Below the pieces are notes generated by a model, which was given only the letters and a program-made list of their open reading frames with translations, did no database searches and had not been told where the DNA came from. The position numbers and the translations under genes were made by a program. A DNA stretch of 64,000 nucleotides from Eretmocerus hayati (taxonomy: Eukaryota; Arthropoda; Insecta; Hymenoptera; Aphelinidae): assembly GCA_029851415.1 (NCBI GenBank), contig CM056741.1:71042282-71106281 (forward strand), in the 5' to 3' direction. This document shows positions 35,800 to 48,370 of the stretch, one piece after another (position 1 is the first letter of the stretch; every line of letters begins with the position of its first letter).

Positions 35800-37470
35800 T
35801 AGTCAATCAGACACTAAAAAAAAAAGTTTCTGGTCAGAAAAGGGGGCAGGCATTTCTAACTTATATGTATATAGAGATGCTGAACACGAGTCCGGACTCA
35901 GAACAGCATCGTTCCGAAACCATTTCTGAATTATGGTCATACTTATGGGTTTCAAACACACGCGAGTAGAGTTTTTGCGTTGTAGAGGTGAATTGGGACC
36001 TTGTGCAGCAAAATCAAAGGCGGGACCGTTTCGCCATACGTTGAGAATGTATTTTTTGAGAATTTTTGTATTCGCGAGGGCGCTAGAAAAAACCCTACGT
36101 ACGCTCAAATTTCCTGGGCGGGGTATTTTTTACCTAGACCAAAGTGGCGTATAGGTAAGTCATAACTCAGGACGGGATCAAATTCTCCGTCGAATTCCAC
36201 GCCGACATCCGAAAAATTAAACATATCGGGTTCCGTATCACCATATGGATGCTGTGTTATTTTATGAAGGGCTCCAGATCAGAACGGTACAAGTCCATTT
36301 TGGTGAAAATTGAATTTTTGACGGGAAACGATAGAGAACACAAGTGAAAATATGTGCGTGCAAGTCCGGAAGTAAAAAGCATTCTGAAGCATCACAAGTG
36401 ACATGACATGACCATTTTTGGCCCGAACAACGTTTCGTGATTTTTTCCGGATCATAACAGTGTAAGTCCAGGACCCCGGCAAAAAATGTCGCTTTTGGGT
36501 CTTCCACGTTCATTTGTCGTGCTTTTATGCATATCCATGTAGAACATAAGATTCCACGAACATACATGATCATGGAATCCACGGATTCCATGTTCATATT
36601 TGATCAGGTATAAAATTGGTTTGGGAATGGGTCACTTTTATCCCGGAAAGACGTGATATACTTATTGACAACTAGTGTAACATCAATACTTCACAGTATT
36701 GATCAAACATCACTCAGAAAAACCTTTCTCGGAATCATTCTCAGGTTTTGCACACTTGAAGCACTGAAGAGAAAGGTTTCGTAAAAAATGTCACTTTTTT
36801 GAAACTCGAGACCGACTCCTGGGAAGACTTATTTCAGTAGTATATGATCAATATCGAGACGTATTGATGTTAGAATAGGTTTGGATCAATACATCACAAC
36901 TTTCTGGAATAAAAAAAAATGTTTGAAATGGTTTTACGTATGATCATATATGTTCATGGAATCGTATGTTTTACATGGGTAGTTAGAAGTTGTAGATACT
37001 CCCAAAAACTAGAAACGAGGTTTGCTATGTTGCCCAAATGATTGCATCGCGTGGTTTCGGGTCGAAGTCCGGTCGCTTCTTCGTTATGCGTTTGGACACA
37101 GGCGAGCTCCATATAACTGAGCAACTACGGCGCGCAGCGATCCACGGACCTAGGATCTTTCCAAGAGCCCTAAGTATTCCTTGCTATCTCTCATCATTGG
37201 TGGAACCTTGTTGTACAAGTCCATTATTTATTGCAAAATAACATGTAAAAATTGTAAAAAATTGAAAACCATTACGCCCTTTGCAAGAAATATCGATGCT
37301 TAGTTTTGCTGTCCAAAGTCCCAATTCACCTCTAACAATTAAAGCGCGAAAAGTCGTACCCCGGTATTTTCAAAACTCATGGATATGACCATAGCTCGAA
37401 TGCGGTTTGGGGAAGGTGCTGTTCTGAGTTCGCATTCGTGTTCAGCAGCTGTCTGAGAGGGCCTCCAGCT
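35800..37470. mobile_element. Degenerate inverted-repeat element
   Basis: The segment 35878-36015 is an imperfect reverse complement of 37290-37450. It shares CTGAACACGA, ACTCAGAACAGCA, TATGGTCATA and AGAGGTGAATTGGGAC. Between the arms lies a family B insertion (36535-36979). The outer ends are approximate. This is probably an old foldback transposon. Confidence 0.55.
36535..36979. mobile_element. Family B element copy 2 (uninterrupted)
   Basis: Similar over its length to 4416-5678 minus the nested insert, with ends TCCATGTAGAACATAAGATTCC and TTTTACATGGG. At 36946-36953 it retains the empty site of the insertion seen at 4851-5647. No coding capacity was found. Confidence 0.75.
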
Positions 37471-38850
37471 TTTCTTATCAGACAACTTTGGGACTGTGTT
37501 ATGTGGTTCCGGCTGATTCATCTTTGGAGGGCAAAGCAAATCTTCGATTATCCACGAGAGCGTAGGGATCGGTATGCTCGAGATAAGATGCTCTACCGGA
37601 AGGAAATCGTAGCATAGCTGTTTCCTTCATGAATCGTGGCGGTGCCAAAGAAGATAAGCGATGGAGTGCATAAAAATGACCTTCGAAGGCATATTGGGAC
37701 ACGAGGCGATAAGGCACATTGCGAGGTCGGAAGATCGTCAGGATGATCGCTCGATTGATCGAGGTGGCGCACCTGCATTATAGTATAACATGCGCGTGAC
37801 TGGATGATGGGAGCGTCTCGCGTCTCGTCCTCGCACCTGGTACATAATACCTGTTACGAAGCCCCGCTGATAGGATCGTCGTCATCGGTGGCACAGTGGC
37901 GTTGAATTAATACGCCTGTTCGAACTTGAGGATGGGATGGAATTTATCCGTAATATACCACAAGAGTGCATCGCTTTAGCGCAGCGCAAGGTCACCGCAG
38001 CTAGCGCGCATCCGTACCTCTCGCCTTGTTGCAACTACTGCACGTGCATATGCGTTCAGCAATCGATGCAAATAAAATATGCAAAAAAAGCGCGGATCTA
38101 TGATACTTGCGAAGAGCGCAAATCCTCGCGACAGACCAGAGCAGCGATTAACGGCGTTCCTCGGCATTTCGAAAGGGCTCAAAAACTATGGGCGACTAGT
38201 CTGGGACAAGTACTAGAGTGGTAGGCTCGTCTGGATATACACTTCGATCGAGACTTCAATATTCCACGGGTATGTGCGAGGCTTAGTTTATTTTTTAGAA
38301 TAAATTCGCACGCGATGCGCTGGCGCGTGAAATAATCGCGACCGTGAATGTGGCCTCGACGCACTCGAGCAATGTATGGGTTTTATGTGTAGAATATGCC
38401 CGTTACTGACGCGTGCATATCACCGCACTCATTCGTATATGTAATTTAATGCGCGAGCAAATACCTGACCGGTCATCCGCTGCGTCAATATACCGATCAT
38501 CCAAGCCTGGCATGATTACTGCACAGTTTTGTCATCATAACTCGATTGTGCGTACAGCATACAACTCGATGCATGCTTCGGATATATAACTGTGCATTAA
38601 AATGCGGCTTTTCAATTGCTTCAGTGCATTAATGGATATTTGTTATTCTGTCCGCGACTGTGAGGTAGGTGCGCAAACGACTTGCCGCATTGGCCATGCG
38701 TCGCCGGGCGCCATGACTGTTTCTCTGTCAGTGGATCGGTCAGTGGACCATCGTCGATAAGCACAGTTTATGATAATTTTGAACGATACGACGAGCTAAT
38801 GTCCTCAACTTGGTCGCACGTGCTATCAAGATTTATCGATTATCCTGACA
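37471..38850. other. Non-coding stretch
   Basis: CpG-containing sequence with no recognised gene or repeat boundary. Confidence 0.35.
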
Positions 38851-39089
38851 AGGAGAGGTCACGGATTTGGCTGAAACTCTGGGATTATGTAGTGTTCTTA
38901 TACAACCAAAAGATGAAACCCAGAATTATAGACCCTAACGCTCAAACGTCCCCGAGCTACAGCCCATAGCATTAGAATTGCCTCTATGGGCGCATGTTGA
39001 AGGGATGATATATATAGATATACTGTAATGCATGGGTTGTAGCCTGTAGTTCTAAAACGCTTGAGCCTTAGACTCTGTGGCTTTGGGTA

Positions 39090-41278
39090 TAGGCGTACCC
39101 CGTTATCTGCGGGGGTTACAGATTGGAAAGGTACCGCAGATACCGAATGCGCAGATACGGAAGCATTGCTCTTATGAGGAATGGGGGGTTACAGATCGAG
39201 ACGCAGAGAAAGTCGATCTGAAATTTTGTCTTCCCGGAAAAAAGTGTTTATATACAAAATAAAGGGCTACGAAATGAACTTTGGGTTACAAAATGTAGAA
39301 GTATTCATTCTTTAGAGAAGAACTCAATAATTTGAGTTTGCTTAGCGCGTCGTATGGTGTCAGCATACAGCTCTCGGTAGCATTTCAATGCAACTTCGCA
39401 CTAGTGTTTGAGCTGCAGGCTTCGAATCATCATTGGGTCACTGTGCATAGCCTCATCCATGGCAAGTTCGACCATTTTGATAATTTTACCAATTGACCTG
39501 GCTTGAAACGCGGGTGGCTCCGACTCTTCAGATTCATCGCCGTTAGTTTCCTCCGGCTGGTTCAAAATAATTTCAATTTCATCAGTTGAAAGCGGCTCAA
39601 TTTGAGGTTCCACCAATTCTACCATCTCGTTTTCGTCATACCAACGAAACCATTACCACCAACATCTCTGGCAGGGTCCACGATTTCGCGAACGGGTTGG
39701 ACGGGGGCGAGTTGGTGTGCAACAAGAGACGGCAGTAACTTTTTCCAACAACCAATCAAAGTGAGAGTGTTGATTTCATCCCAAGATTCGTCAACGTACC
39801 CAATGGAATCATAGATGTTGAGTAGCTTCCAGAACCTTTCCACAGCAGTTCTTGGTTCTTCATTGCTCGCCTCTGTTTGACCCACGACGTTCAACATCTT
39901 CCTCATCACACGCCTGAGATAGTAAGCTTTAAATGTCGCGATGACAGTTTAGTCCATCGGCTGAATAAGTGAGGTCGTGTTAAGTGGCAAGAACATAACT
40001 TCCATATCTGGGTGCAGAGATTGCAGAGTTTTGGGGTGGCTGGTTGCATTATCCAGCAACAGGAGAACCTTGAAAGCGGGGTTCTCTTTAGCCAGCTTCT
40101 CTTTCACCTCTGGAATGAAAGAATTCTGGAAACACTCTTGGCAGATTTTCTGCGTCACCCAAGCGCTCTTATTAGATTTCCACTAAACAAGCAATGAAGC
40201 TTTGTTTTTGTTTCTCAATGGAATTGGCGTCTCCGATCGGTAAACGAGCACGGGTTTGCACTTAATCGTCCCCGAAGCATTTGCACAGTGGAGTAACATG
40301 AATCTGGATCAATCAAATTATCGCACCATCAGGATATGACTCGTTACGTCCGTAAAGAAAAAATGCTAAACAGTTACCTGTCTTTCGCAGCTTTGAAACC
40401 AGGTGCAACTATTTCTTTCTCTGTTGAAAAACGTGCGATTTGGCATTTTATTCCAGAAGAGTCCGAACTCGTCGGCATTAAAGATTTGAGAGGGTGAGTA
40501 ACCTTTTTCAGCAATAAACTGTGCTAACGAAGTGCAAAATTGACGAGCCGCCTTTTCATCTGCTGATGCTTTTTCTCCCGTGAAACTGACGTTGTGCAAT
40601 GAAAATCTCGTTCTAAAACGATCAAACCATCCCGGACTAGCTCCAAACTTCTCTCCGGCACAGTTTTCGTATGTTTCGGCGACGTACTTATGAAAAATCA
40701 AAGCTTTTCTCGGATCAGCAATGTTGATATAGGTACGTTTCGTCTCACCATATCTTGTATCCATATGTCAAGCATCTGGTCCATTCGTCCTATGTCTTAA
40801 CTACGACTGACTTTGCTGACATTAGCATGCAAGCCGAGTACTTGTGCACTCTCTCGAATTTTGGCTTCATTGTCACGTATACTTCGTATTGTCGATTCTC
40901 CAACCTCAAATTTTCTTGCGACTTCAATTACTTTATCTCGTTTTTTCAGTCTATCCAGGATTTCCAGTTTTTGAGCCAAGTTGAGTACTTTTCAAGTATG
41001 TTTCTTCGCAGTTTCTTCGTAGCTTTCTTTGAGAGTGCCATTTTACTCAAAATCCAGAAATAACCACACGTAACTCTTTCAGACACCACACGACTTTTCT
41101 CTTAATGAATGTCAAGAAACTGAAGTTGTTGACATTTTATCGTTTACTGAGGAAATATTTGGGTTCGATCATCGTCGAAGCCAACCGCATATACGCGGGT
41201 TTTGTACCGCAGATAACGCAAGGGGTCTCTGCCGACAAATCGCAGATACGTGGAATCACAGATAACGGGGTACGCCTG
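39090..41278 (-). mobile_element. Tigger-like (pogo superfamily) DNA transposon
   Basis: A 2189-bp element with terminal inverted repeats (C/T)AGGCGTACCCCGTTATCTG and TA target duplications (39088-39089, 41279-41280). The CAGGC-TACC start resembles known Tigger ends. Inside is a disrupted pogo/CENP-B-like transposase on the minus strand. Confidence 0.9.
39401..41041 (-). pseudogene. Broken Tigger/pogo-like transposase
   Basis: Fragments read from 41041 down to 39401 in the order of a CENP-B-type transposase: MALSKKATKKLRRN start, a helix-turn-helix with KFEVGESTIRSI (about 40860-40980), a second DNA-binding part with PGWFDRFRTRFSLHN (about 40595-40640), then the DDE/D nuclease with IFNADEFGLFWNKMP, LLLLDNATSHP and LNTTSLIQPMD. 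A tail (39401-39909) includes SWDEINTLTLIGCWKKL and an acidic end. At least three frameshifts (near 40980, 40790 and 40400) and stops near 40180 and 39949 inactivate it. The family binds the terminal repeats and cuts at TA. Confidence 0.9.
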
Positions 41279-41340
41279 TATAATGCTAAAAGGAGGCTAT
41301 TCCCAGAGTTTCATCCAAATCCGTGATCCGCACTTCCTGA

Positions 41341-43215
41341 CCCTTCATGTTGAGTGTGAATCCTGAGTCGGAATCATTTTGCATCCGATACATGTTATTG
41401 AAACGACCCTGCCTAAATACCGGATAGATGCCGACAAAACGCACCTCTGTGGTACAATGCAACGTGTGGCATAAGTTTCGGTCGAAATTTTGGCAGTAGC
41501 GCGGACGATACCTAGCTGAGACCTTGGCCGGCTTCACGCATCGAGAAAATTGTCAAAATTTCATCAGCAACCAAGACCGGTGTCCTAGATGAAAAATTTT
41601 ACTCGTATCCCTCGCTGTAGCACCCAACCCATGAGTCCCGCGCAGTACACGCACACCGAGAAACACTTGAATAGTACAGGATTTGAGATCTAACGCCACA
41701 TCTGCATCTACATCAGGCTAGGGTATCAACCTCACGAGTGCGAGTCGAACAATGTTAGACTCGATATTAGACCTCGAACCGTGGACAGTTTCGAGTGGCT
41801 CTCGGCAAAGTGTATATACAGTACAGAGTAACTGCCTAGCAGTAACTTGCCAGTACTTTGGAAGCACTCTAAGGATGGCGAAGTGCGATTTATCTCCAAC
41901 CTTTTACTTTTAGGTGATCACTCCACAATGCTTCATTAATACGGTACATCGTTGGTGTATCATCAATGTTCTGCGGTACTTTGGCCGTATCTTGACGGTA
42001 CTTTCAACGTAATTCAGCTACACCACAGTAGGATTTCTCAATACTTTATAGAAGTTAGCTCCTAGAATACTTCACGAATACCTCATAGCCTAAGCAGCAT
42101 ACGCCAGTCTTTCCAAGGTACTTCATCGGTACTACATCGGAACTTATGTCAATGCTTTGCAGACCCCTCGGGTCAACTTTTTGCAGTATCTTGGCGGTAT
42201 CTTTTCGATGTTTTTACGGTTTCTATATGTTACTTTGCGAAAAATTTGTGCAATCTTTCTATAGTATTTTTGTATTCCCGGGAGGAACCCCAAAATTATC
42301 GCCGACAATCAGCATTTGGAACAAACAGTGGACATGAACCATTCTAATTACCTCAGAGCTGGACTAATCTCCCAGCTCATCTCTAATTGTTGGCTGTTTT
42401 TGAGTCACTGTATCGCACGGGCTGGTCAAAATCCGAAAACTTTCAAGGGCTGCTGAAACTCGCTCCAGCTGTTCAATAGACAGGTTGTCGAGGGGCCATG
42501 ATCTGTTTGCAAAATGATATTTTTTATGTATCAAATACTTCAATTATCTATCTATTACTCAGAAGAATGCACTTGTCGCCAAGGTCAAGAGTTGATGAGT
42601 TGGTAGACAGTTGAAAATATCAGTCGCGATCAAAAACTGATCAATTCATGTACTAGGGCAATCCTGCGAGATCACGCGGTTCTGAGCAAGCTTACTCCAG
42701 GATGCATAGATTTGTCCTCGATCAAGCGCGTCAAGAAGTCACGTGCGCTATACCGTATAACGTCGAGCTATACCTGATGAGTCCCATCAGCGCTAGCGAC
42801 AGTGGGCGTCAGTAAAAAGCATCATCCGGACTCGTTTGTCTTCGAACGAATTGTCAACGAAAGCAAAAGCGCGAGGAGTTACACGTCATGCCACTCAAAG
42901 ACGAGAAGATCCATTGATGAAGCGCACTCTGGGAAGAATGATCGTCCGACAAGACAGTTCCCTCGCTCTGCAAGGAATCACTGCTACCTCGGCTTCTTCT
43001 CACTAATGACGCTCTTGTCTTGTATAATGAGCAGCATCCTTGATACTGTTAAGGATGCATCGTGGATGGCAGTGCAGGTCCAAGAATTTTTCATCGAAAA
43101 TTCCGCCCAAGCGTAATGCGCTTGCTAGCAGCTCAGCTGAGAACATCAGAAAAGAAGCTTTGTGGCGCTCCACCCTCGATGCGGGTTTGATAGATGGAGC
43201 TCACGCGCTTGAGTC
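41341..43215. other. Non-coding stretch with degenerate GTACTT repeats (about 41845-42280)
   Basis: Words such as GCGGTACTTTGG, GACGGTACTTTC, AAGGTACTTCATCGGTACT and GGCGGTATCTTTTCG recur irregularly every 20-60 bp. No gene was recognised. The ORF at 42802-43116 has no family features. Confidence 0.4.
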
Positions 43216-43218
43216 TTA

Positions 43219-43513
43219 GGGTGTGTCCACAAGTGAAGCGCCCGCGCCGAGCCCCGGCGCGTGGCGCCGCTCCCGGCACCGGCGCTGGCGCGCGCTAGAA
43301 ATTGTTTGTGTAAATTTATAGACAGACACGTTGACTCCTCTTTTCGGAGTTGTACTTAGCGATCGAGGTGGCCAAACTTAGGTTCTATACTCCGGATATA
43401 GTCGGTAACGTGGGGAATTTTTGAGCCTGCTCAGAGCGCGGTGCCAGCGCGGGTGCCGGGAGCGGCGCCGCGCGCCGGGGCTCGGCGCGGGCGCTTCACT
43501 TGTGGACACACCC
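43219..43513. mobile_element. PIF/Harbinger-type MITE, GC-rich
   Basis: A 295-bp element with terminal repeats GGGTGTGTCCACAAGTGAAG and its complement, flanked by TTA on both sides (43216-43218, 43514-43516). A 3-bp TTA/TWA duplication and ends starting with GGG are typical of the PIF/Harbinger group. The arms are extremely GC-rich (GCGCCCGCGCCGAGCCCCGG). Confidence 0.8.
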
Positions 43514-44258
43514 TTACTGATGTCGGCCGCGCCGCCCGCGGCATGAATGTGTCCAATGCGAATAGGAAGAGTCAGGGTAGCACGTGCATCAGCCTTTGCA
43601 TCTTCTCAATCGCCCGGTCGAGACAAGTGTCCCATATGGACCGCCTTGCAAACCGGGAGGCAGCAGCGGAAACATGAAAGGGTCGAGCGCGTCGGAGGTA
43701 CTCGATTGCCCCTGTCGATTTTTTTGACGGCTCGGTGCACATGACAATAATTACATCGCAAAGCGTGGTGCGCTTTACCGAACACAAGTAGACTCTAATA
43801 GCCCATTCTAATACTAAATCTTGCAAATATCTCGTGTGCACTTGTCGAGTGAGGGCCTGGCAAAACTGGAGAGTGCCTGAGATCATTTGGATGTAGCTTT
43901 TCCACAAAGATGTAACCCGACTTGAATTATGGATTCGATCACGGTCTCCAAATGTTGTATACATCCAGCTCCTTGCAATTATGTTTATGCACCCTTTTTG
44001 ACTCACTCCTCGGCTCATTCCTCCTGTATTATGAGGATTAGATGTTATTCATGATTGAAACGAGCTTTGCGATTCTGTATAGGTGACGTTCCGCAACGCC
44101 CGAAAAAAATAAGCGCGAGATATAGTACTGCATTCGCTTTTTTAAAGCAGTAGAACACTCCTAGTATAGATGATGGAGCTTGCGTACGTTGATAGGGTCC
44201 CGCGACACGCTTGGAACACAATGGCTGACAGTTAGGTTCAACGGACGCAAAATGCGAC

Positions 44259-45151
44259 CTCTCTTAACTTCTCCGAGTGAGATTTTCCACTCGGATTCCG
44301 AGTGAAAGTCCATTTCACTCGGTAAAGAGTCAGATATCAAAAAAATCAAAAATTTCACTCCGAAGTTCGAGTGAAATCTCACTCGGATGCAAGAGTGAGA
44401 CGCTCAAATCAAATTTTAGGTTATGTTTTGCCGCTCATTTGTTACTGATGGATCAATGCGTTGCTCACAAAGAGGGAAATAGTAGATTTCCTACAATATT
44501 CCTTGAAAAACTGAGCTAAGTAATGTCAATATCCTCTTCCATAAGTTTTATAAATGCATGTACAGACCAATATTATATCATATTACGTGTCAATTGATCA
44601 ACCCTATTAATATAGAAGCAATGCCCTGTTACCGGGGAAATGTAGCTTTCACATGTGTTATTTCTTCACCCGAAGCCATTGCTAGTTTTTATATTTTCAT
44701 TTCCACTTACGACACGTATAAAGTTACACGGTGCATCATTCACATAACAGATTGCTATGGACCTCAGCTTTCAACAGCAGCAGTAGCCCAGTGGAGAAGC
44801 AGTCCGACTTACAAGCAAGACGACCCCAGTTCGATTCCCCGCACTTCCCAAATTACAAAAATATTGAAGTGACCATGCCGCCACAGGCGGAATTGATTTT
44901 TTTCTTTTTTTCCAACCTTCGGATGATTAATAATAATTTATTAATTTTATAGCCCGCAACGTATTGATTAAACGAAAATATTCAGTTTCAGCTAAATAAC
45001 ATTTGGATTCACTCGGATTCCCCGAGTGAAAAATCTCACTCTTTTTTCTGAGTGAAACTCACTCGGTACCGAGTTGCCACGATTTCACTCCGAACTCCGA
45101 GTCAGAACTCACTCTTTCCGAGTGAGATTTCACTCGGAAAAGTTAAGAGAG
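44259..45151. mobile_element. TIR element built of GAGTGA/TCACTC palindromes
   Basis: Ends CTCTCTTAACTT and AAGTTAAGAGAG, each followed inward by about 140 bp dense in CGAGTGA, TTTCACTCG and CACTCGGATTC words in both directions. The flanking dinucleotide AC is found at both borders, but this is weak evidence for a duplication. A tRNA-derived SINE lies in its centre. It encodes no transposase. Confidence 0.7.
44775..44912 (+). mobile_element. tRNA-derived SINE (or tRNA pseudogene)
   Basis: TAGCCCAGTGG (44784-44794) matches a pol III A box and GTTCGATTCC (44829-44838) matches a B box, at normal tRNA spacing. A non-tRNA tail follows and ends in a T-rich stretch after ACAGGCGGAATTGATT. A full tRNA cloverleaf is not convincing, so a SINE head is more likely than a working tRNA gene. 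Confidence 0.6.
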
Positions 45152-47493
45152 ACTCTTGAGAAGTTATTACATCGATGGCTGATGGGCTGGCAGTGCATCA
45201 GCGCGCAGGTAGGAATAGAACGCGCTCACAAGGAGCGGGATGAGATGAGAGAATTCAAAGTGAAAAGTCGCGTGCGCATTTTTTTCTCCTGACCCGCGAA
45301 CGAGGTATGATGGGGTTGCTACAGGTACACATGGATACATGGATTGCACGTCGAGCGAGAGCGGGATGATGATGAGCTGGGAAGCTGCGAGATGGCAATT
45401 GTTCGAACTCCCGAGATTCACGGTCATGCATTAACTATTATGGCGCAACGGTGATTCTGACCGGGCATTTTTTCCAAATTACAAATTGCCAGGTCGGTGC
45501 TGCACTGTTCGATCTCAGTGCTATTTCAAGCTCGTTCACTTTTCCCCTCTTAGGCTGAGATCGGTCCTGCATTTTGAGAATTTTGAAGAGGGTTGGGCTC
45601 GGGTCATGGCTGGATTTGGGCTTTGAAACCGAGTTATTGGCCATATTTTTCTGCCAAACGTGCAGATATGGTGTCTATAGCTCAGATCTCTTTTTTTTCC
45701 TTTATTTATTTAAAGACGCTTTTCAGCACACGGGGCGCTATTTAAGTCAAAGCTGAGATCTCTTCACCAGATTATGTATATTTCCCTTGGGATGGTAGAT
45801 AAAACGTAAAATTGGATCAGAGATATAGAATATATAGACTCATTCACATAAACCATGAAACCGTACTGCCCACAAGAGGGTTATTGAGAAGTACGAAAGA
45901 TGTTGGATCAGAAAAACTCACGTCGAAATGAACTCACGAAAATCGATTAAAACTTTTAATGGCTGACGTGAAAATCTTTTTTCCAACAAAGTTCAGAGTT
46001 AAGCTCGTGGAATGGATTTTGTGGAATGCTTTCGGTGACCAGAGAATGGCGCATACGAAAATTCCATCTCACGACCGCTTGACCTCCAAAATACACTACC
46101 GTATTATATACAGCATTCTATTGCAATGTCCGTCTAAATAGTTTCACGCGCAAAAGTTCACGAACCTGCTGCCGTGTGAGATAGCACGGGAGAACATTAA
46201 TAATGGGTAATTTGAGAGGAGACATAACTCCCGTTGCGCGCGAGAAGATTCTGAATAAGTGGGTGCGTTTGCCATTTCCTGCTAGGGAATTAATCCCATC
46301 TCACGGCAGAACCTATGAGAGGCATCATCAACGCTTGGGTGCGACTGGCATCAAGGAAGACGGAAAAGATAGCACAGACATGTGCATATCAAACAAGTGT
46401 CAACAGAGCTCCAGAAATTGATTAATTCATTCAGAATAATGGAAAATACGATTTCAGCATTGAAAAAAAAAAAAAAAAAAAACAACAAAATTTGATGGCA
46501 CAAGAAACATAAATTCAAGTAACATCTATTTGGAGATGGAAAAGTGTATAAAATAGGATATCTTGCTAACTCGCCACAGTAAATTCTGATGTTTCTTTCA
46601 AGGGGTTCACGCTCCCCGCTTGATTAGAGATCATCAGGGAGCTGTGAGACAATTTTACAAATTAGCTGCTTAAGACCTTGTCTGTCAGTGTCTCGTGCGT
46701 GATCATAACTAGCTTGGATTGCTTCACCTATTTTATCCTTGAATTACATGATAAGGTTATGATAAATGTGCTCCGCAAGACTCAACGCCCCAAGTGCACA
46801 TATTCTCACAGCATTCAATGAAACAGGAAGAGGGAAATCGTGCTATGCACTAATACATTCCTGCTGTCGAGGAATAATCCATTAGCTTTGTTGCTCCTGC
46901 TCCGTGTCTGAGGGCAAATGTATGCAACGATAGGTATTACGGAGAATCTCGTAATTATTTAATTACCCAGAGCACCAATTGCACCGTTGCTTTATGTGCA
47001 GAACTTGGAACTTTAATATCTGAATCAGAGAGAGCTCGGTCGAGCAGGAAGTATCTTGCTAGTAAATCTAGAGAATGGGATGGCAATTGGAATCCCCGCG
47101 GCTTTAGTGGAATGCACTCTCCGTGCAAGGTCGCGTAAGTAGTTGGATTTGAAATAAATTCCTCATTCCCTCTACCGTATCTCTTTCCTCTTCAAACGTG
47201 AACACATTTCACTAAGCGAAGAGGCTGAAATGGAAATTTTGGCTTCTTTTGCGTACAAATGATATATTTATTTATTTGTCTCCTCAAGTATTCGTCTGAA
47301 AATAAGTTAACCTAAATTATGACTTACTTATGGCAATATTTATACAGTGTGGACCGCCGATAAAGACAAACGACATTCGATGTCAGTTATTAAATTTGGA
47401 ACACACTTCTTGCCCTTCTGGGGCTCTATCCTGGCATGAAAAGCGAGATTCGAGCAGAACTGTCGCATCATGGAATTTCAATTCATCTTCTGG
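45152..47493. other. Non-coding stretch with a poly(A) run
   Basis: No gene was recognised. An A-run of about 18 (near 46464-46482) could be a retroposon tail, but no body was identified to its left. Confidence 0.4.
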
Positions 47494-47495
47494 TA

Positions 47496-48370
47496 CAGTG
47501 GAACTTGTCTAAGTTGGGCACTCACGGTTCCGGAAAAAACCGCCCAACTTAGTCAGGTGCCCAACATACAGAAACTCGCACTTGGAACCCTTTTTTTTAA
47601 ATGTAGAGGTGAATTTTCATAACATAATGATAAAGTTGGATAGAGCACATCATTTAATCTCAGTTATCTGAATACAATCGTTTGGAATAGTCATGAAAGA
47701 TAAAAGAATCGACGTACAATATAATCATGAGAAATTCGGGAGACAGAAACATTCATTTTCGAATCAGAAACTTGATACATATTAATCACTTCATTCAGCA
47801 GCAAGACAATAATCACTTCAGACATTGGTATTGACATTCTTGCACATTGCGATTATGTACTTGTTAAACTACTCACTCTTGTGATGTGCTGCAAACATCG
47901 AGAGACGAACACAACGATAAATCACTTTTGACGATCAATGTCACGTCGTTTTTTACAATATGGTCACTGCTGAAATACGCTAATGTTACAATAAGATGAT
48001 GGTTTGTTCACGCGAATGACTTGGTAGGCGATTCTTGATACTAATGATCGATCGATAACAACGACTTCTTGCTTATCAAATTCTGCCACCTGTTCGTAAA
48101 CTCATGATCGGTACGATCAGAACGAGGTGGGGGTATCATACTCGAGCTTGGAAGTAAGTGCCCAACATACACAGTCTTGTTTTCATGTTATTATGTTCGA
48201 CGGGCGGGAAGAATGCGCCCAACTTAGACAGTTTGCCCAACATACAGAGTGCCCAATATATGGAACAAAATCCCCGTAAGAGCTAATGTATTTTTGCGCG
48301 TTCCGCGGAAAAGTGCCCAAGTTAGGGAGGTGCCCAAGTTACAGAGTGCCCAACTTAACAAGTTTCACTG
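47496..48370. mobile_element. pogo/Tigger-type MITE with reiterated subterminal motif
   Basis: An 875-bp element with ends CAGTGGAACTTGTCTAAGTT and its near complement ending AACAAGTTTCACTG, flanked by TA (47494-47495, 48371-48372). GCCCAACTTA or GCCCAACATA recurs about eight or nine times near both ends, like clustered transposase binding sites. There is no coding sequence. Confidence 0.8.

Larger units (their letters stand above)
38851..41340. mobile_element. Foldback MITE, family A copy 2, split by Tigger
   Basis: The left part (38851-39089) and right part (41279-41340) together form one hairpin related to 2374-2696 and 53247-53577. GTCACGGATTTGG at 38859 pairs with CCAAATCCGTGATC at 41315. 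The Tigger-like transposon inserted at a TA in its right arm. Confidence 0.7.

Noticed and set aside
39401..41041. Functional CENP-B or jerky-like host gene
   Set aside because: It lies between TA-flanked transposon ends and has several frameshifts and stops.
44784..44838. Functional tRNA gene
   Set aside because: A and B boxes are present, but the acceptor and anticodon stems do not pair well and a SINE-like tail follows.
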